Assembly: GCA_022763425.1 (NCBI GenBank)
Contig: JALEGD010000001.1
Span: 372,001 to 436,000 of the forward strand
Direction: 5' to 3'
Source of the DNA: Pelagibacteraceae bacterium
GTDB taxonomy: Bacteria > Pseudomonadota > Alphaproteobacteria > Pelagibacterales > Pelagibacteraceae
Length of the DNA: 64,000 nt
Position 1 is the first letter of the stretch; every line of letters starts with the position of its first letter. This document shows positions 17,979 to 28,411 of the stretch, one piece after another. The notes below the pieces were generated by a model. The model was given only the letters and a program-made list of their open reading frames with translations, did not search any database and was not told the origin of the DNA. Both the position numbers and the translations under genes were made by a program.

Positions 17979-19892
17979 ATGGTTTCAATTACTCTTCCAG
18001 ATGGAAATATCAAAGAATATAATTCAGCAGTAACGGGTGCTCAGATCGCAAAAGATATTGCTCCATCATTATTAAAAAAAGCATTAGTCGTTGAAGTTGA
18101 TGGTGAATTTAAAGATTTAGGAATTGAAATAAGCAAAGATTCAAAAGTTAAAATTATTACAATGGATGATGATTATGCCTTGGAGTTAATTCGTCATGAC
18201 TCCGCACATTGTATGGCAATGGCTGTTCAAGAACTTTTTCCAGGTACACAAGTAACAATCGGTCCAGTGATTGAAAACGGTTTTTATTATGATTTCGCAA
18301 GAGATGAACCATTTAGTGATAGCGACTTGGAAAAAATTGAAAAAAAAATGAATGAAATCATAGATAAAGATCCCAAAACAACAAGAGAGGTTTGGGGCAG
18401 AGATAAAGCAATACAACATTTTAAAAAAATTGGAGAAAACTATAAAGCTGAAATCATTGAGAGCATTCCTAAAGGAGAAGAATTGTCAATTTACTTCCAC
18501 GGTGATTGGCATGATTTATGTAGAGGTCCACACTTACCAAGTCTTGGAAGGATAGGGAAAGCTTTTAAATTAATGAAAGTTGCCGGAGCTTATTGGAGGG
18601 GAGATTCTAATAATAAGATGCTTCAAAGAATCTATGGAACATGCTGGAGGACAAAGAAAGACCTTGATGAATATTTGCATCGTATTGAAGAGGCTGAAAA
18701 AAGAGATCATAGAAAATTGGGAAAAGCATTAGATTTATTTCATTTTCAAGAAGAAAGTCCTGGTGCAGTTTTTTGGCATCAAAAAGGATGGAGCCTGTTT
18801 CAATCACTAGTGAAATTCATGAGAGATAAGCAAACCGAGGCTGGTTATTTAGAAGTTAATACACCAGAAATGTTGGATAAAACATTATGGGAAAAATCAG
18901 GCCACTGGGAAAAGTTTCAAGAACATATGTATACCACAGATGCAGATGAGAAAACTTTTGCAATAAAACCAATGAATTGCCCAGGTCATATTCAAGTTTT
19001 TAACCAAGGATTGAAAAGTTATAAAGATTTACCGCTTAAAATATCTGAGTTTGGAAAAGTTCATCGATATGAGCCATCAGGTGCATTACACGGATTAATG
19101 AGGGTTAGGGCATTTACTCAAGATGATGCTCATATATTTTGCACTGAAGAACAAATTACTGAGGAGTCTTTAAAAGTAACAAATTTAATTTTAGATATTT
19201 ATAAATCATTCGGTTTTGAAAATGTGAAACTTAAATTTTCAGATCGGCCTGAGAAAAGAGTTGGTGATGATAAAATTTGGGATAAAAGTGAAAAAGCTTT
19301 ACTAGATGCAATTAAGGCCAGCGGATTAAAATACGAAATCAACAAAGGTGAGGGCGCTTTTTATGGTCCGAAAATTGAATTTGTATTAATTGATGCAATC
19401 GGACGTGATTGGCAATGTGGGACTTTACAAGTTGATTTTAATCTTCCTGGAAGATTAGGTGCTTCGTATGTTGCGAATGATGGATCAAAAAAAATACCAG
19501 TTATGTTACATAGAGCAATGTTTGGATCTCTTGAGAGATTTATTGGAATTTTAATAGAGCATCATGCAGGAAAATTTCCTTTTTGGTTGTCACCAGAACA
19601 AGTTGCGGTATTACCGATAAGCAACGAACAAAACGATTATGCAAGCAAGGTAAAGTTGTTACTTGAAAAAAAAGGATTAAGGTCTATTATTGATCATAGA
19701 AATGAAAAAATTAATTATAAAATTCGAGAACATTCAGTATCGAAAATTCCAGTTTTAATGATCTGCGGCGCTAAAGAAGTTCAAAATAATACGATTACTA
19801 TAAGAAGACTAGGACAAACAAACCAACAAACAGTTAGCCTTGAAGAAGCTGTAAATAATTTGTCACTAGAGTCTAATACTCCATCTATTTAA
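17979..19892 (+). CDS. thrS: Threonyl-tRNA synthetase
   Basis: ThrRS charges tRNA-Thr. The 637 residues show the full bacterial layout: TGS domain (about 1-60, VSITLPDGNIKEY), editing domain with the zinc-binding RHDSAHCMAMAVQ near 69-81, class-II core with motif 2 EFGKVHRYEPSGALHGLMRVRAFTQDD and motif 3 MLHRAMFGSLERFIGILIEH, and the anticodon-binding domain after about 530. The length is normal. thrS-infC-rpmI-rplT-pheST is a classical gene order. Confidence 0.98.
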   Translation: MVSITLPDGNIKEYNSAVTGAQIAKDIAPSLLKKALVVEVDGEFKDLGIEISKDSKVKIITMDDDYALELIRHDSAHCMAMAVQELFPGTQVTIGPVIENGFYYDFARDEPFSDSDLEKIEKKMNEIIDKDPKTTREVWGRDKAIQHFKKIGENYKAEIIESIPKGEELSIYFHGDWHDLCRGPHLPSLGRIGKAFKLMKVAGAYWRGDSNNKMLQRIYGTCWRTKKDLDEYLHRIEEAEKRDHRKLGKALDLFHFQEESPGAVFWHQKGWSLFQSLVKFMRDKQTEAGYLEVNTPEMLDKTLWEKSGHWEKFQEHMYTTDADEKTFAIKPMNCPGHIQVFNQGLKSYKDLPLKISEFGKVHRYEPSGALHGLMRVRAFTQDDAHIFCTEEQITEESLKVTNLILDIYKSFGFENVKLKFSDRPEKRVGDDKIWDKSEKALLDAIKASGLKYEINKGEGAFYGPKIEFVLIDAIGRDWQCGTLQVDFNLPGRLGASYVANDGSKKIPVMLHRAMFGSLERFIGILIEHHAGKFPFWLSPEQVAVLPISNEQNDYASKVKLLLEKKGLRSIIDHRNEKINYKIREHSVSKIPVLMICGAKEVQNNTITIRRLGQTNQQTVSLEEAVNNLSLESNTPSI

Positions 19893-19917
19893 TGCATCAA
19901 ATTACTTATTTTAATTA

Positions 19918-20421
19918 ATGAAGGGTCCAAGAGTTAATAACAAGATCCGAGCAACTGAAGTGCAACTCATCACAGACGATGGTGATAACATAGGTGTTGT
20001 TCCGATTGGGGAAGCTTTAGATCGTGCTAAGGAAGTTGGTTTAGATTTAATTGAAGTTGCTCCAAATGCAAAGCCTCCAGTATGTAAGATTATTGATTAT
20101 GGAAAATACAAATATGAAATTCAAAAAAAAGCCAGTCAAGCAAAGAAAAAACAAAAAGTTATCACATTAAAGGAGTTAAAATTAAGACCTAGCACTGACA
20201 AACACGATTATGACTTCAAAATGAAAAACGCTAAGAAATTTATTTCCAAAGGAGATAAAGTTAAGTTTACAATTCGCTTTAAAGGTCGTGAAATGGATTA
20301 CATGAAGGCTGCATATGATTTAGTTGATAAAATTATTGAGGATACAAAGGATATCTCAAAAGTTGAGCAAAAGGCTAAGATGGAAGGCAGACAAATGACC
20401 ATGATTATCCAGCCAAATTAA
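19918..20421 (+). CDS. infC: Translation initiation factor IF-3
   Basis: IF-3 keeps ribosomal subunits apart and checks start-codon pairing. The 167 residues have the N-domain (VNNKIRATEVQLITDDGDNIGVV) and C-domain (LKELKLRPSTDKHDYDFKMKNAKKFI, KVKFTIRFKGREM) in order. Many bacteria use a rare AUU/AUC start for infC as an autoregulatory device; here the conserved N-terminus begins at a plain ATG, so that control may be absent. Confidence 0.97.
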   Translation: MKGPRVNNKIRATEVQLITDDGDNIGVVPIGEALDRAKEVGLDLIEVAPNAKPPVCKIIDYGKYKYEIQKKASQAKKKQKVITLKELKLRPSTDKHDYDFKMKNAKKFISKGDKVKFTIRFKGREMDYMKAAYDLVDKIIEDTKDISKVEQKAKMEGRQMTMIIQPN

Positions 20422-20434
20422 GCTATTATTGTTA

Positions 20435-20462
20435 TTGTCATTACACCTTTTTTTAGTATAAC
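20435..20462 (+). promoter_or_regulatory. Candidate promoter for rpmI-rplT
   Basis: TTGTCA (20435-20440) and TATAAC (20457-20462), each five of six to consensus, are separated by 16 bases in the infC-rpmI gap. The predicted start near 20469 is only about four bases before the rpmI ATG, giving a nearly leaderless message; no Shine-Dalgarno is visible. The 51-base gap is also too short for a classical L20 autoregulatory leader. Confidence 0.4.
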
Positions 20463-20472
20463 CACCCTCGAT

Positions 20473-20679
20473 ATGGCTAAATTAAAGACTAAGAGCTCTG
20501 CAAAAAAAAGATTTAAGATTACAGCTAAGGGCAAAGTAAAATCTGCTCAAGCTGGAAAAAGACATGGAATGATCAAAAGAACAAATTCACAAATCAGAAA
20601 ATTAAGAGGCACTACAGTTTTATCAAAACAGGACGCAAAGATTATTAAATCTTATATGCCTAACAGTTTAAGAGGATAA
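20473..20679 (+). CDS. rpmI: 50S ribosomal protein L35
   Basis: The 68-residue basic protein begins [21 protein letters not shown] and has the typical L35 segment [11 protein letters not shown]. It belongs to the large subunit. It ends two bases before rplT, the standard partner. Confidence 0.97.
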   Translation: MAKLKTKSSAKKRFKITAKGKVKSAQAGKRHGMIKRTNSQIRKLRGTTVLSKQDAKIIKSYMPNSLRG

Positions 20680-20680
20680 T

Positions 20681-21037
20681 ATGGCAAGAGTTAAAAGAGG
20701 AAAAACAAGTAAAGCAAAACATAAAAAAGTTTTAAAAGCTGCAAAAGGTTATTGGGGTAGAAGAAAAAATACAATTAGAGTAGCAAAGCAAGCAGTTGAG
20801 AAGGCTATGCAATACGCCTACAGAGATAGAAGAAGAAATAAAAGAAATTTTAGGTCACTATGGATACAAAGAATTAATGCCGGCGTAAGAGCTGAAGGTC
20901 TAACTTATTCTAAATTCATAAATGGTTTGACAAAATCAAAAATTAATATTGATAGAAAAGTTTTAGCAGATATCGCTTACAATAATCCAGAGACTTTTAA
21001 ATCTATTGTAAAAAAGGTACAATCGCATTTAAATTAA
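20681..21037 (+). CDS. rplT: 50S ribosomal protein L20
   Basis: The 118 residues match L20 from end to end: [47 protein letters not shown] and the C-terminal [15 protein letters not shown]20 is an early assembly protein binding 23S rRNA. It sits between rpmI and pheS, with 8 bases to the latter. Confidence 0.98.
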   Translation: MARVKRGKTSKAKHKKVLKAAKGYWGRRKNTIRVAKQAVEKAMQYAYRDRRRNKRNFRSLWIQRINAGVRAEGLTYSKFINGLTKSKINIDRKVLADIAYNNPETFKSIVKKVQSHLN

Positions 21038-21045
21038 ATATTTAA

Positions 21046-22113
21046 ATGTTAGATCTTAAAAACTTATCCTCAGAGATAAATTTAAAAATTCAGCAAGTTA
21101 AGGACCGAGAAACATTAGAGTCTTTGAAAACTCTTTATCTAGGAAAAAAAGGTATCATTACAGAGGCATTTAAAAGTATGGGCAAGATTAATGCTGATGA
21201 AAGAAAGAATTTTGCATCAGAATTAAATATAATAAAATCAAATTTACTAGATCAAATCAATTCACATCAATCTAAAATTGAGCTTAATGAAATAGAAGAA
21301 AAACTAAACTCAGAAGAAATAGATATCACACTTCCGACAAAAGAAATTAAAAAGGGAAAAATACATCCTGTGTCACAAGTAATTGATGAGCTGACATGTA
21401 TATTTGCTGAAATAGGATTTTCTGTGGCAGAAGGCCCTGATATTGAAAATGAATTTAATAATTTTACTGCACTTAATACTCCTGAACATCATCCTGCTAG
21501 AGATATGCATGATACTTTTTATTTAGATGAGAATAAAAAAACTTTGTTACGAACTCATACATCGCCAGTTCAGATACGAACAATGCTAAATAATAAACCA
21601 CCTATAAAAATTATTGCGCCAGGAAGAACATATAGATGTGATAGCGATATGACACATACACCTATGTTCCATCAGTTGGAAGGCTTACATATCGATAAAG
21701 ATATAAGTATGGGGCACTTAAAAGGTTGTTTAGATTTTTTTCTAAAAAAATTTTTTGAAGATGAAAACCTTGAGATGAGATTTAGGCCTAGCCATTTTCC
21801 ATTCACTGAACCAAGCGTAGAGGTAGACATCAGTTATAAACTTGAAAATAATAAAATTGTTGTTGGAAAGGGAGATAAGTGGCTAGAAGTTTTAGGCTGT
21901 GGGATGGTTCATCCAAATGTTTTAAAAAATGTTAAGATCGATTCAAAAAAATTTCAAGGTTATGCATTTGGAGTAGGCATTGATCGTCTCGCAATGTTGA
22001 AATATGGAATTACGGATTTGAGATCATTTTTTGAAGGTGATTTAAGATGGTCTAACCATTATGGTTTTGATGCAAACGATGTTCCTACAAACTACAGAGG
22101 GTTGAGTAAATGA
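21046..22113 (+). CDS. pheS: Phenylalanyl-tRNA synthetase alpha subunit
   Basis: The 355 residues contain an N-terminal coiled coil (about 1-85) and the class-II catalytic core: [19 protein letters not shown], the motif-2 region [23 protein letters not shown] and motif 3 [18 protein letters not shown]. With PheT it forms the alpha2-beta2 enzyme. Its stop overlaps the pheT start (ATGA). Confidence 0.98.
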   Translation: MLDLKNLSSEINLKIQQVKDRETLESLKTLYLGKKGIITEAFKSMGKINADERKNFASELNIIKSNLLDQINSHQSKIELNEIEEKLNSEEIDITLPTKEIKKGKIHPVSQVIDELTCIFAEIGFSVAEGPDIENEFNNFTALNTPEHHPARDMHDTFYLDENKKTLLRTHTSPVQIRTMLNNKPPIKIIAPGRTYRCDSDMTHTPMFHQLEGLHIDKDISMGHLKGCLDFFLKKFFEDENLEMRFRPSHFPFTEPSVEVDISYKLENNKIVVGKGDKWLEVLGCGMVHPNVLKNVKIDSKKFQGYAFGVGIDRLAMLKYGITDLRSFFEGDLRWSNHYGFDANDVPTNYRGLSK

Positions 22114-24485
22114 AATTAACTCTTTCTTGGTTAAAGAAACATTTAAATACTAAAGCTTCAACAGACCAGATTGTAGGTGCATTAACTAATATCGGCCTAG
22201 AAGTAGAAGAGGTTATCGAGGAAAATAAAAATTTAGAACTTTTTAAAATCGCAAAAATTTTAAAAGCCGATAAACATCCCAATGCGGACAAGCTAAAAAT
22301 TTGTGATGTAGATACGGGAAAAAAAATTGAAAAAGTAGTTTGTGGAGCAGCAAATGCCAGAGAGGGATTATTAACAGTATACGCACCTCCTGGTGCGGTC
22401 ATTCCTAAAAATGGAATGAAGCTAGTCATAGCAAAAATTAGAGGAATTGAGTCAAAAGGTATGCTTTGTTCTGAAAGCGAATTAGGAATATCAAATGAGA
22501 GTGATGGAATTACAGAGATTCAAAATAAAAAAGTTGGTGAAAAATTTTTCAAAAATACCGAAGAGGTTATAGATATTTCAATTACACCGAACCGTTCAGA
22601 TTGCCTAGGCGTCAGGGGAATTGCTAGAGATCTAAGCGCTTATGGTCTTGGAAAAATAATTGAAGAAAAAAAAATTAATTTAAAAGAAAAATCAAAAAAA
22701 AGAGTTAAAGTTGAAATTAAAAAAAACTCTGGATGCAATGCATTTGGCTCTCTATTTATCGAAAATGTTAACAATTGTGAGAGTCCTGAATGGTTAAAAA
22801 AAGATCTAGAGTCATTTGGGTTAAAACCAATTTCAGCAATTGTTGATGTAACAAATTATGTAATGTTTGATCTTAATCGTCCAATGCATGCATATGATGC
22901 AGATAAACTTGATGGAAATATAATTGTTAGAGAAGCAAAAAATGGTGAAAGCTTTGATGCTTTAGATGAAAAAAAATACAAAATTCCAAGTGGTGCCTGT
23001 TTAATAACTGATAAAAACAAAATTTTAGGTCTAGGTGGTGTTATTGGAGGTCAGTCAAGTGCTATTAATTTAAATACAAAAAATATAGTTCTAGAAGCTG
23101 CAGCATTTGACCCAATAAAAATTGCAAGAGCATCTAAACAATTAGGAATTATTACTGACGCAAAATTTAGATTCGAGAGAGGAGTAGATCCAAATTCAAT
23201 TGAAGCTGGCTTAAAATTAGCAGCAAAATTAATTCAGGATATTTGTGGAGGAAAAATTTCAAAAATAAATATTTCTGGTGACATAAAAAATAAAAATAAA
23301 AATAAAAAAATTAAATTTGATATTAATAATTTTGAAAAATTAATTGGTTTTTCTGTGAAAGTGAAAGACTGTCAAAAAATTTTAGAAAGATTGGGTTTTA
23401 AAATTAAGGCAAAAAAAAATATTTTAGATATTGAGGTCCCTAGTTGGAGACCTGATGTAAGCCAAGAGGCAGATATAATTGAGGAAATTTTAAGAATAAA
23501 AGGGTTAGATAAAATTCAATCCATACCCCCAAAATTAAATGAGAAAAAGTCAGTATTAAATTATCACCAAAAATTATTTCATCTAGTTCAAAGGTCATTT
23601 GCAAGTAGAGGATTTTTTGAGACCATAAGCTGGTCTTTTACTAGTAGTAAGTTTAATCAATATTATTCTGATCAAACAATAAAAATCACAAATCCAATTT
23701 CATCTGATTTAGATGCATTAAGGAGTTCAAATTTTGTAAATTTAATATTACAGGCAAAATTAAACTTAGATAGATCGAATTTAAATTTACAGATGTTTGA
23801 GGTTGGTCCAGTTTTTAAAGAAGATTTAACCCAAGAAACAATTGCATCTGGAATTTTAGTTGGAAAAAAAACAAGTTCTACTTGGATTAATAATGATGAG
23901 GAATTTAACGCAATTGATGCAAAAGAATATTTATATTTTATTTTAAGTGATTTAGGTTTGTCACTAGATAATCTAGTTGTAGAAAAAAGTGAAAAAAATT
24001 ATTATCACCCAGGCCAGTCTGCCGATGTTTTTATAGGTAATAAAAAAGGTCCAAAAGTAGCAAGCTTTGGAACAATTCATCCTTTAATTTTACAAAAAAT
24101 GGATATTCAAAAATCAAATATTATAGGTCTTGAGGTTTATCTTGATAATTTCATTGAGCCAAAGAGACCATCAAGGGTTTCAAAAAAACAACTTAAAAAA
24201 TACGACTTTCAAATTGTTGAAAGAGATTTTGCATTTATTTTAGATAAAAAAGTTAGAGCTGGAGATTTAGTATCCTTAATTAAAAAGACAGATAAGTTAA
24301 TTAAATCTGTTGACGTATTTGATCTCTATGAAGGAGAAAAAATTGATTTAGCTAAAAAATCTATAGCTATTAAAGTTCTATTTGAGCCAACCGATAAAAC
24401 GTTAAATGATAAAGAAATTGATGAATTATCAGATAAAATTATTATAGCTGCTAAAAGCTTAGGTGGTTCATTAAGATCTCAATGA
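22110..24485 (+). CDS. pheT: Phenylalanyl-tRNA synthetase beta subunit
   Basis: The 791 residues show the expected parts: N-terminal EMAP/OB tRNA-binding domain (about 40-150, [21 protein letters not shown]), B3/B4 editing domain ([22 protein letters not shown]), B5 domains, the inactive class-II fold and the C-terminal anticodon-binding domain ([20 protein letters not shown]). Starts and stops overlap pheS and lepA by four bases each (ATGA). Confidence 0.98.
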   Translation: MKLTLSWLKKHLNTKASTDQIVGALTNIGLEVEEVIEENKNLELFKIAKILKADKHPNADKLKICDVDTGKKIEKVVCGAANAREGLLTVYAPPGAVIPKNGMKLVIAKIRGIESKGMLCSESELGISNESDGITEIQNKKVGEKFFKNTEEVIDISITPNRSDCLGVRGIARDLSAYGLGKIIEEKKINLKEKSKKRVKVEIKKNSGCNAFGSLFIENVNNCESPEWLKKDLESFGLKPISAIVDVTNYVMFDLNRPMHAYDADKLDGNIIVREAKNGESFDALDEKKYKIPSGACLITDKNKILGLGGVIGGQSSAINLNTKNIVLEAAAFDPIKIARASKQLGIITDAKFRFERGVDPNSIEAGLKLAAKLIQDICGGKISKINISGDIKNKNKNKKIKFDINNFEKLIGFSVKVKDCQKILERLGFKIKAKKNILDIEVPSWRPDVSQEADIIEEILRIKGLDKIQSIPPKLNEKKSVLNYHQKLFHLVQRSFASRGFFETISWSFTSSKFNQYYSDQTIKITNPISSDLDALRSSNFVNLILQAKLNLDRSNLNLQMFEVGPVFKEDLTQETIASGILVGKKTSSTWINNDEEFNAIDAKEYLYFILSDLGLSLDNLVVEKSEKNYYHPGQSADVFIGNKKGPKVASFGTIHPLILQKMDIQKSNIIGLEVYLDNFIEPKRPSRVSKKQLKKYDFQIVERDFAFILDKKVRAGDLVSLIKKTDKLIKSVDVFDLYEGEKIDLAKKSIAIKVLFEPTDKTLNDKEIDELSDKIIIAAKSLGGSLRSQ

Positions 24486-26290
24486 CAGATATCAGTCTAA
24501 TTAGAAATTTTTCAATCGTAGCTCATATTGATCATGGGAAATCCACACTTGCGGATCGCTTAATACAAACCTGCGGAGGACTAACTGATAGAGAAATGAA
24601 AGAGCAGGTTCTAGACTCAATGGAAATTGAAAGAGAGCGTGGTATTACAATTAAAGCTCAGACTGTAAGATTAAAATATAAACACAAAGATGGAAAAGAG
24701 TATATTTTAAATATCATAGATACACCTGGACATGTTGACTTTAGTTATGAGGTGAATAGATCTTTAGCAGCCTGTGAAGGTTCACTACTAGTTGTTGATA
24801 GCACCCAGGGTGTTGAGGCTCAAACTTTAGCAAATGTTTACCAAGCGTTAGATAATAATCATGAAATTATTACAGTATTAAATAAATCAGATTTACCAGC
24901 TTCAGAACCAGAAAGAGTTAAATCACAAATAGAAGATGTTATTGGTGTTGATACATCCAATGCAATATTGGCATCTGGCAAAACAGGTGAAGGAGTGAGT
25001 GATATTTTAAATTCTATTGTTGTGAATCTTCCACCACCCAAAGGAAATGAAAATCATAGTCTAAAAGCTTTATTAGTTGACAGTTGGTATGACAGTTATT
25101 TGGGGGTGGTAATTTTAGTAAGAGTAATAGATGGAAAAATTAGAAAGAAAGATCAAATTATTATGATGTCAAATAATTCAAGACATGATGTGGAAAGAGT
25201 GGGAATTTTTACTCCAAAGGCAATTGATATTGAGGAAATTGGTCCAGGTGAGATAGGTTTTATTGTTACTGGTATAAAAGATTTATCAGATACAAAAGTT
25301 GGTGATACTATCACAACATTAAAAAATCCTACTAGTGAGGCACTATCAGGATTTAAACCAAGTAAGCCAGTAGTATTTTGTGGTTTATTTCCAATAGATA
25401 GTAGTGATTATGGATTATTGAAAGATAGTCTGGCAAAATTAAAACTAAATGACTCAAGTATAGAATATGAACCTGAAAACTCTTCAGCTCTTGGTCTAGG
25501 TTTTAGATGTGGATTTTTAGGCTTGTTACACCTTGAGATAGTAGTTCAAAGGTTGGAAAGGGAGTATGATATTAATTTAATCACCACAACTCCTGGCGTT
25601 GTATATAAGCTACAAACAACCGATAACAAAATTACTGATTTACAAAACCCAACTAACATGCCTGAAGTTTCATCAATTAAAACTATTAAGGAGCCATGGA
25701 TAGTTGCAACAATTATAACACCTGATGAGTATCTGGGATCAATTATTAAAATTTGTGAGGAAAAAAGAGGTGTACAAAAAGATATGAGTTATTCAGGGAA
25801 CAGAGTAGTTTTGAAATATGATATGCCTTTAAATGAGGTTGTATTTGATTTTTATGATCGTCTAAAATCTATTACTAGTGGTTATGCCAGTTTTGATTAT
25901 GAAATAAATGAATATAAAGATGGTGATTTGATCAAGTTATCAATTTTAGTTAATGATGAGCCTGTAGATGCACTTTCAATGATAATACATAAAGATTTTG
26001 CACAAAAACAAGGTCGGTTAATCTGTGAAAAACTAAAAGATTTAATTCCAAGGCATCAATTCCAAATACCCATCCAAGCAGCAATAGGAGGCAAAATTAT
26101 TGCAAGAGAAACAATCAAAGGATTTAAAAAAGATGTTCTAACAAAAATTCATGGTGGCGGTGCATTAGATCGAAAAAGAAAATTATTAGATAAGCAAAAA
26201 AAAGGTAAATCAAGAATGAAACAATTTGGAAAAGTTGAGATACCACAAGAAGCTTTTATTGGTGTATTAAAAATTAATAAAGATTCCTAA
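24482..26290 (+). CDS. lepA: Elongation factor 4 (back-translocase LepA)
   Basis: The 602-residue translational GTPase carries G1 AHIDHGKST, the switch region [13 protein letters not shown]3 DTPGHVDF, G4 NKSD and the LepA-specific C-terminal domain ([24 protein letters not shown]). EF4 acts on stalled or mispositioned ribosomes. It follows pheT and abuts the next gene by one shared base. Confidence 0.97.
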   Translation: MTDISLIRNFSIVAHIDHGKSTLADRLIQTCGGLTDREMKEQVLDSMEIERERGITIKAQTVRLKYKHKDGKEYILNIIDTPGHVDFSYEVNRSLAACEGSLLVVDSTQGVEAQTLANVYQALDNNHEIITVLNKSDLPASEPERVKSQIEDVIGVDTSNAILASGKTGEGVSDILNSIVVNLPPPKGNENHSLKALLVDSWYDSYLGVVILVRVIDGKIRKKDQIIMMSNNSRHDVERVGIFTPKAIDIEEIGPGEIGFIVTGIKDLSDTKVGDTITTLKNPTSEALSGFKPSKPVVFCGLFPIDSSDYGLLKDSLAKLKLNDSSIEYEPENSSALGLGFRCGFLGLLHLEIVVQRLEREYDINLITTTPGVVYKLQTTDNKITDLQNPTNMPEVSSIKTIKEPWIVATIITPDEYLGSIIKICEEKRGVQKDMSYSGNRVVLKYDMPLNEVVFDFYDRLKSITSGYASFDYEINEYKDGDLIKLSILVNDEPVDALSMIIHKDFAQKQGRLICEKLKDLIPRHQFQIPIQAAIGGKIIARETIKGFKKDVLTKIHGGGALDRKRKLLDKQKKGKSRMKQFGKVEIPQEAFIGVLKINKDS

Positions 26291-27204
26291 TGGAAAAAAT
26301 ATTAATTATACAAACTAGACCTGGAATAGGTGATTTATGTGTTTTTCTTCCTCCGATTTATACTATTGCGGAGTATTCAAAAGAATTTGAATTACATCTT
26401 CTCACTAAAAAAAGAACTTGTGCCTCGGAGTTTTTGAATAATAATAAATATATTAAAAAAATTAATTATTTACCCGATGCTTCAGGCCTTAAGCTTAATA
26501 AAAAAATTTTAAATTTTTTGAAAAAAGAAAAATATGAGAAATGTTTTATTATGCACTATGGTATAAGATATTTCTTTCTTTCAAAATTAGCAGGAATAAA
26601 AAAAATATTTTTTTATGGGGTTTTTAAAAAAAATGAAAATATAGTTAAAAAATCACAAAATATTCTAAAAAAGTGGATTGGAAAAGAATGTATTGATTTT
26701 GATCAGATTTTAAATTTAAATAATAGAGTTGATCAAATTCAACAAATTACTTTTGGAATTGGTGGAAGTGGAAAAAATAAAAAATGGCAGATTCTAAATT
26801 TTATTAAATTAGCACAAAAGATTAATGAAAAAAAAAAATCAATTTTTTTACTAGCTGGAGGTCCTGAAGAAATAGAAGATGCAAATATCATAAAAGAAAA
26901 ACTAAAAAAAACTGATATTAAAACTATTTCTATGTGCGATAAGAAAATTAAAGATACTCTTGTTAACCTGTCCCAATCAAAACTTTATATTGGTAATGAT
27001 ACAGGTTTTATGCATTTATCGGGTTGTTTAGGTGTAAGATCCTATGGATTATTTGGAGATACACCTCCAAACTATGCTTCATATAATAAAAATATTTTTG
27101 CAATTACACCAAATGGATCATGCAATATAACTCATGGATCTGGTATGATGGATAAAATGAAAGTTGATTATGTTTTTAATCAAATCAGCAATTATATAGA
27201 TTAG
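26290..27204 (+). CDS. Glycosyltransferase family 9 (heptosyltransferase-like)
   Basis: The 304 residues have the GT9 N-terminal motif RPGIGDLCVFLPPIYTIAEY (about 9-28) and the C-terminal nucleotide-sugar site YIGNDTGFMHLSGCLGVRSYGLFGDTPP. GT9 enzymes usually add heptose to the lipopolysaccharide inner core; the actual sugar cannot be read here. The last base of its TAG stop is the first base of tRNA-Ser. Confidence 0.85.
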   Translation: MEKILIIQTRPGIGDLCVFLPPIYTIAEYSKEFELHLLTKKRTCASEFLNNNKYIKKINYLPDASGLKLNKKILNFLKKEKYEKCFIMHYGIRYFFLSKLAGIKKIFFYGVFKKNENIVKKSQNILKKWIGKECIDFDQILNLNNRVDQIQQITFGIGGSGKNKKWQILNFIKLAQKINEKKKSIFLLAGGPEEIEDANIIKEKLKKTDIKTISMCDKKIKDTLVNLSQSKLYIGNDTGFMHLSGCLGVRSYGLFGDTPPNYASYNKNIFAITPNGSCNITHGSGMMDKMKVDYVFNQISNYID

Positions 27205-27293
27205 GAGAGATGGCCGAGCGGTTTAAGGCGCACGCTTGGAAAGCGTGTAAAGGGGTAACTCTTTCGCGGGTTCGAATCCCGCTCTCTCCGCCA
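27204..27293 (+). tRNA. tRNA-Ser(GGA)
   Basis: The acceptor arms GGAGAGA and TCTCTCC pair, followed by discriminator G and encoded CCA. The anticodon stem CACGC/GCGTG encloses the loop TTGGAAA, giving anticodon GGA (reads UCC and UCU). A long variable arm follows, as expected for serine, and the T loop is TTCGAAT. The 5' base overlaps the stop codon of the glycosyltransferase. Confidence 0.97.
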
Positions 27294-27301
27294 ACTAAAA
27301 A

Positions 27302-28411
27302 TTAATTATAAAAAATATCGTAGGTTTTTTTTATTAGGTTTACAGCTCTACTATCTGCTCCCATACCAGAGTTTATTTTTCTTGTTACATAAGCAATACC
27401 AATGCCTTCTATCGGATCCCCAAATCCTAAAGATCCACCCCAGCCATTATGTCCAAAAGACTCTTTATTTTTTCCGAACATCCAACCGCCCCTCAAAATA
27501 TAGCCAGAGTAGGTCCATTTAATTGGAAGTTTGAGACTGTCATCTATTCTTGAAGGTGATTGTAGCAAAATCTTTTTAAATTTTTTTTGCGAAATTATTT
27601 TTTTAAGATCTAATTTTAAATCATTAGCCAGTAAATCGTATAACTTAGCAATTGATAATGCTGAACCATGTCCCCCCATAGAGGGCACACCTGACAATCT
27701 CCATTTTTTTGAGTTATAAAAGTTAATTTCGTGTTTTGGATTGTTAAAAGCATCGAATTCCTTATTCGTTCTTACAGTTTCTATATTATCTTCAATTAAA
27801 TCACTAACATTATTAAAGTCGTCTTCTTTAAACCCAAAATTAAAGTTTAAATTATATTTTTGTGAGAAGTTTTCATAAAAAAATTCTTTTAAACTTTTTT
27901 TTGTAATTTTTCTAATAAGGTTTTCAACAAGATATCCATGTGTTTTCGCATGATAATATGTTTTCTCACCAGGTTCATGATCAGGATTTTGTTTTTCTAA
28001 AATATAAATTATCTTTTCATAATTTAATAAATCTTCATTTGATATTTTTTCTTTAAATCTAAATAAACCGGATTGATGAGATAAAATATCTTTTACTAAA
28101 ATTTTTTCTTTATTGTTTTTAAATTCTGGCCAGTAAAATGAGACTTTTTTTTCAATATCGAGTTCATTTACTTCGATTAATCTTGCAATACAACTTGCGT
28201 AAATACCTTTGCTTAAAGAGAATGTATTTACAATTGTATTTTCATCCCAAGAGCTGTTTTTACTTTTTTGTCCGCCGAATATATTTACTAAAATTTCACT
28301 ATTTTTAACTATTGAAAAATTAGCACCTGATTCCTCATTATTATCAAAATATTTTTGAAATATATTTTTTAATTCTTCAAATTTGGGAGGACAAATACCC
28401 TGGACTAACAT
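27302..28411 (-). CDS. Serine hydrolase of the class C beta-lactamase/esterase family
   Basis: The 369 residues have the SxxK motif (SLSKG, near residue 67), a YxA element in TYYHAKTHG where class C enzymes have YxN, and a KTG-equivalent FGHNGWGGSLGFGDP. This set fits EstB-like esterases and beta-lactamase-related hydrolases rather than a true beta-lactamase. No signal peptide is evident, so it is probably cytoplasmic. It shares one base with the aceF stop and may be co-transcribed with it, though no functional link is obvious. Confidence 0.85.
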   Translation of the reverse strand: MLVQGICPPKFEELKNIFQKYFDNNEESGANFSIVKNSEILVNIFGGQKSKNSSWDENTIVNTFSLSKGIYASCIARLIEVNELDIEKKVSFYWPEFKNNKEKILVKDILSHQSGLFRFKEKISNEDLLNYEKIIYILEKQNPDHEPGEKTYYHAKTHGYLVENLIRKITKKSLKEFFYENFSQKYNLNFNFGFKEDDFNNVSDLIEDNIETVRTNKEFDAFNNPKHEINFYNSKKWRLSGVPSMGGHGSALSIAKLYDLLANDLKLDLKKIISQKKFKKILLQSPSRIDDSLKLPIKWTYSGYILRGGWMFGKNKESFGHNGWGGSLGFGDPIEGIGIAYVTRKINSGMGADSRAVNLIKKTYDIFYN

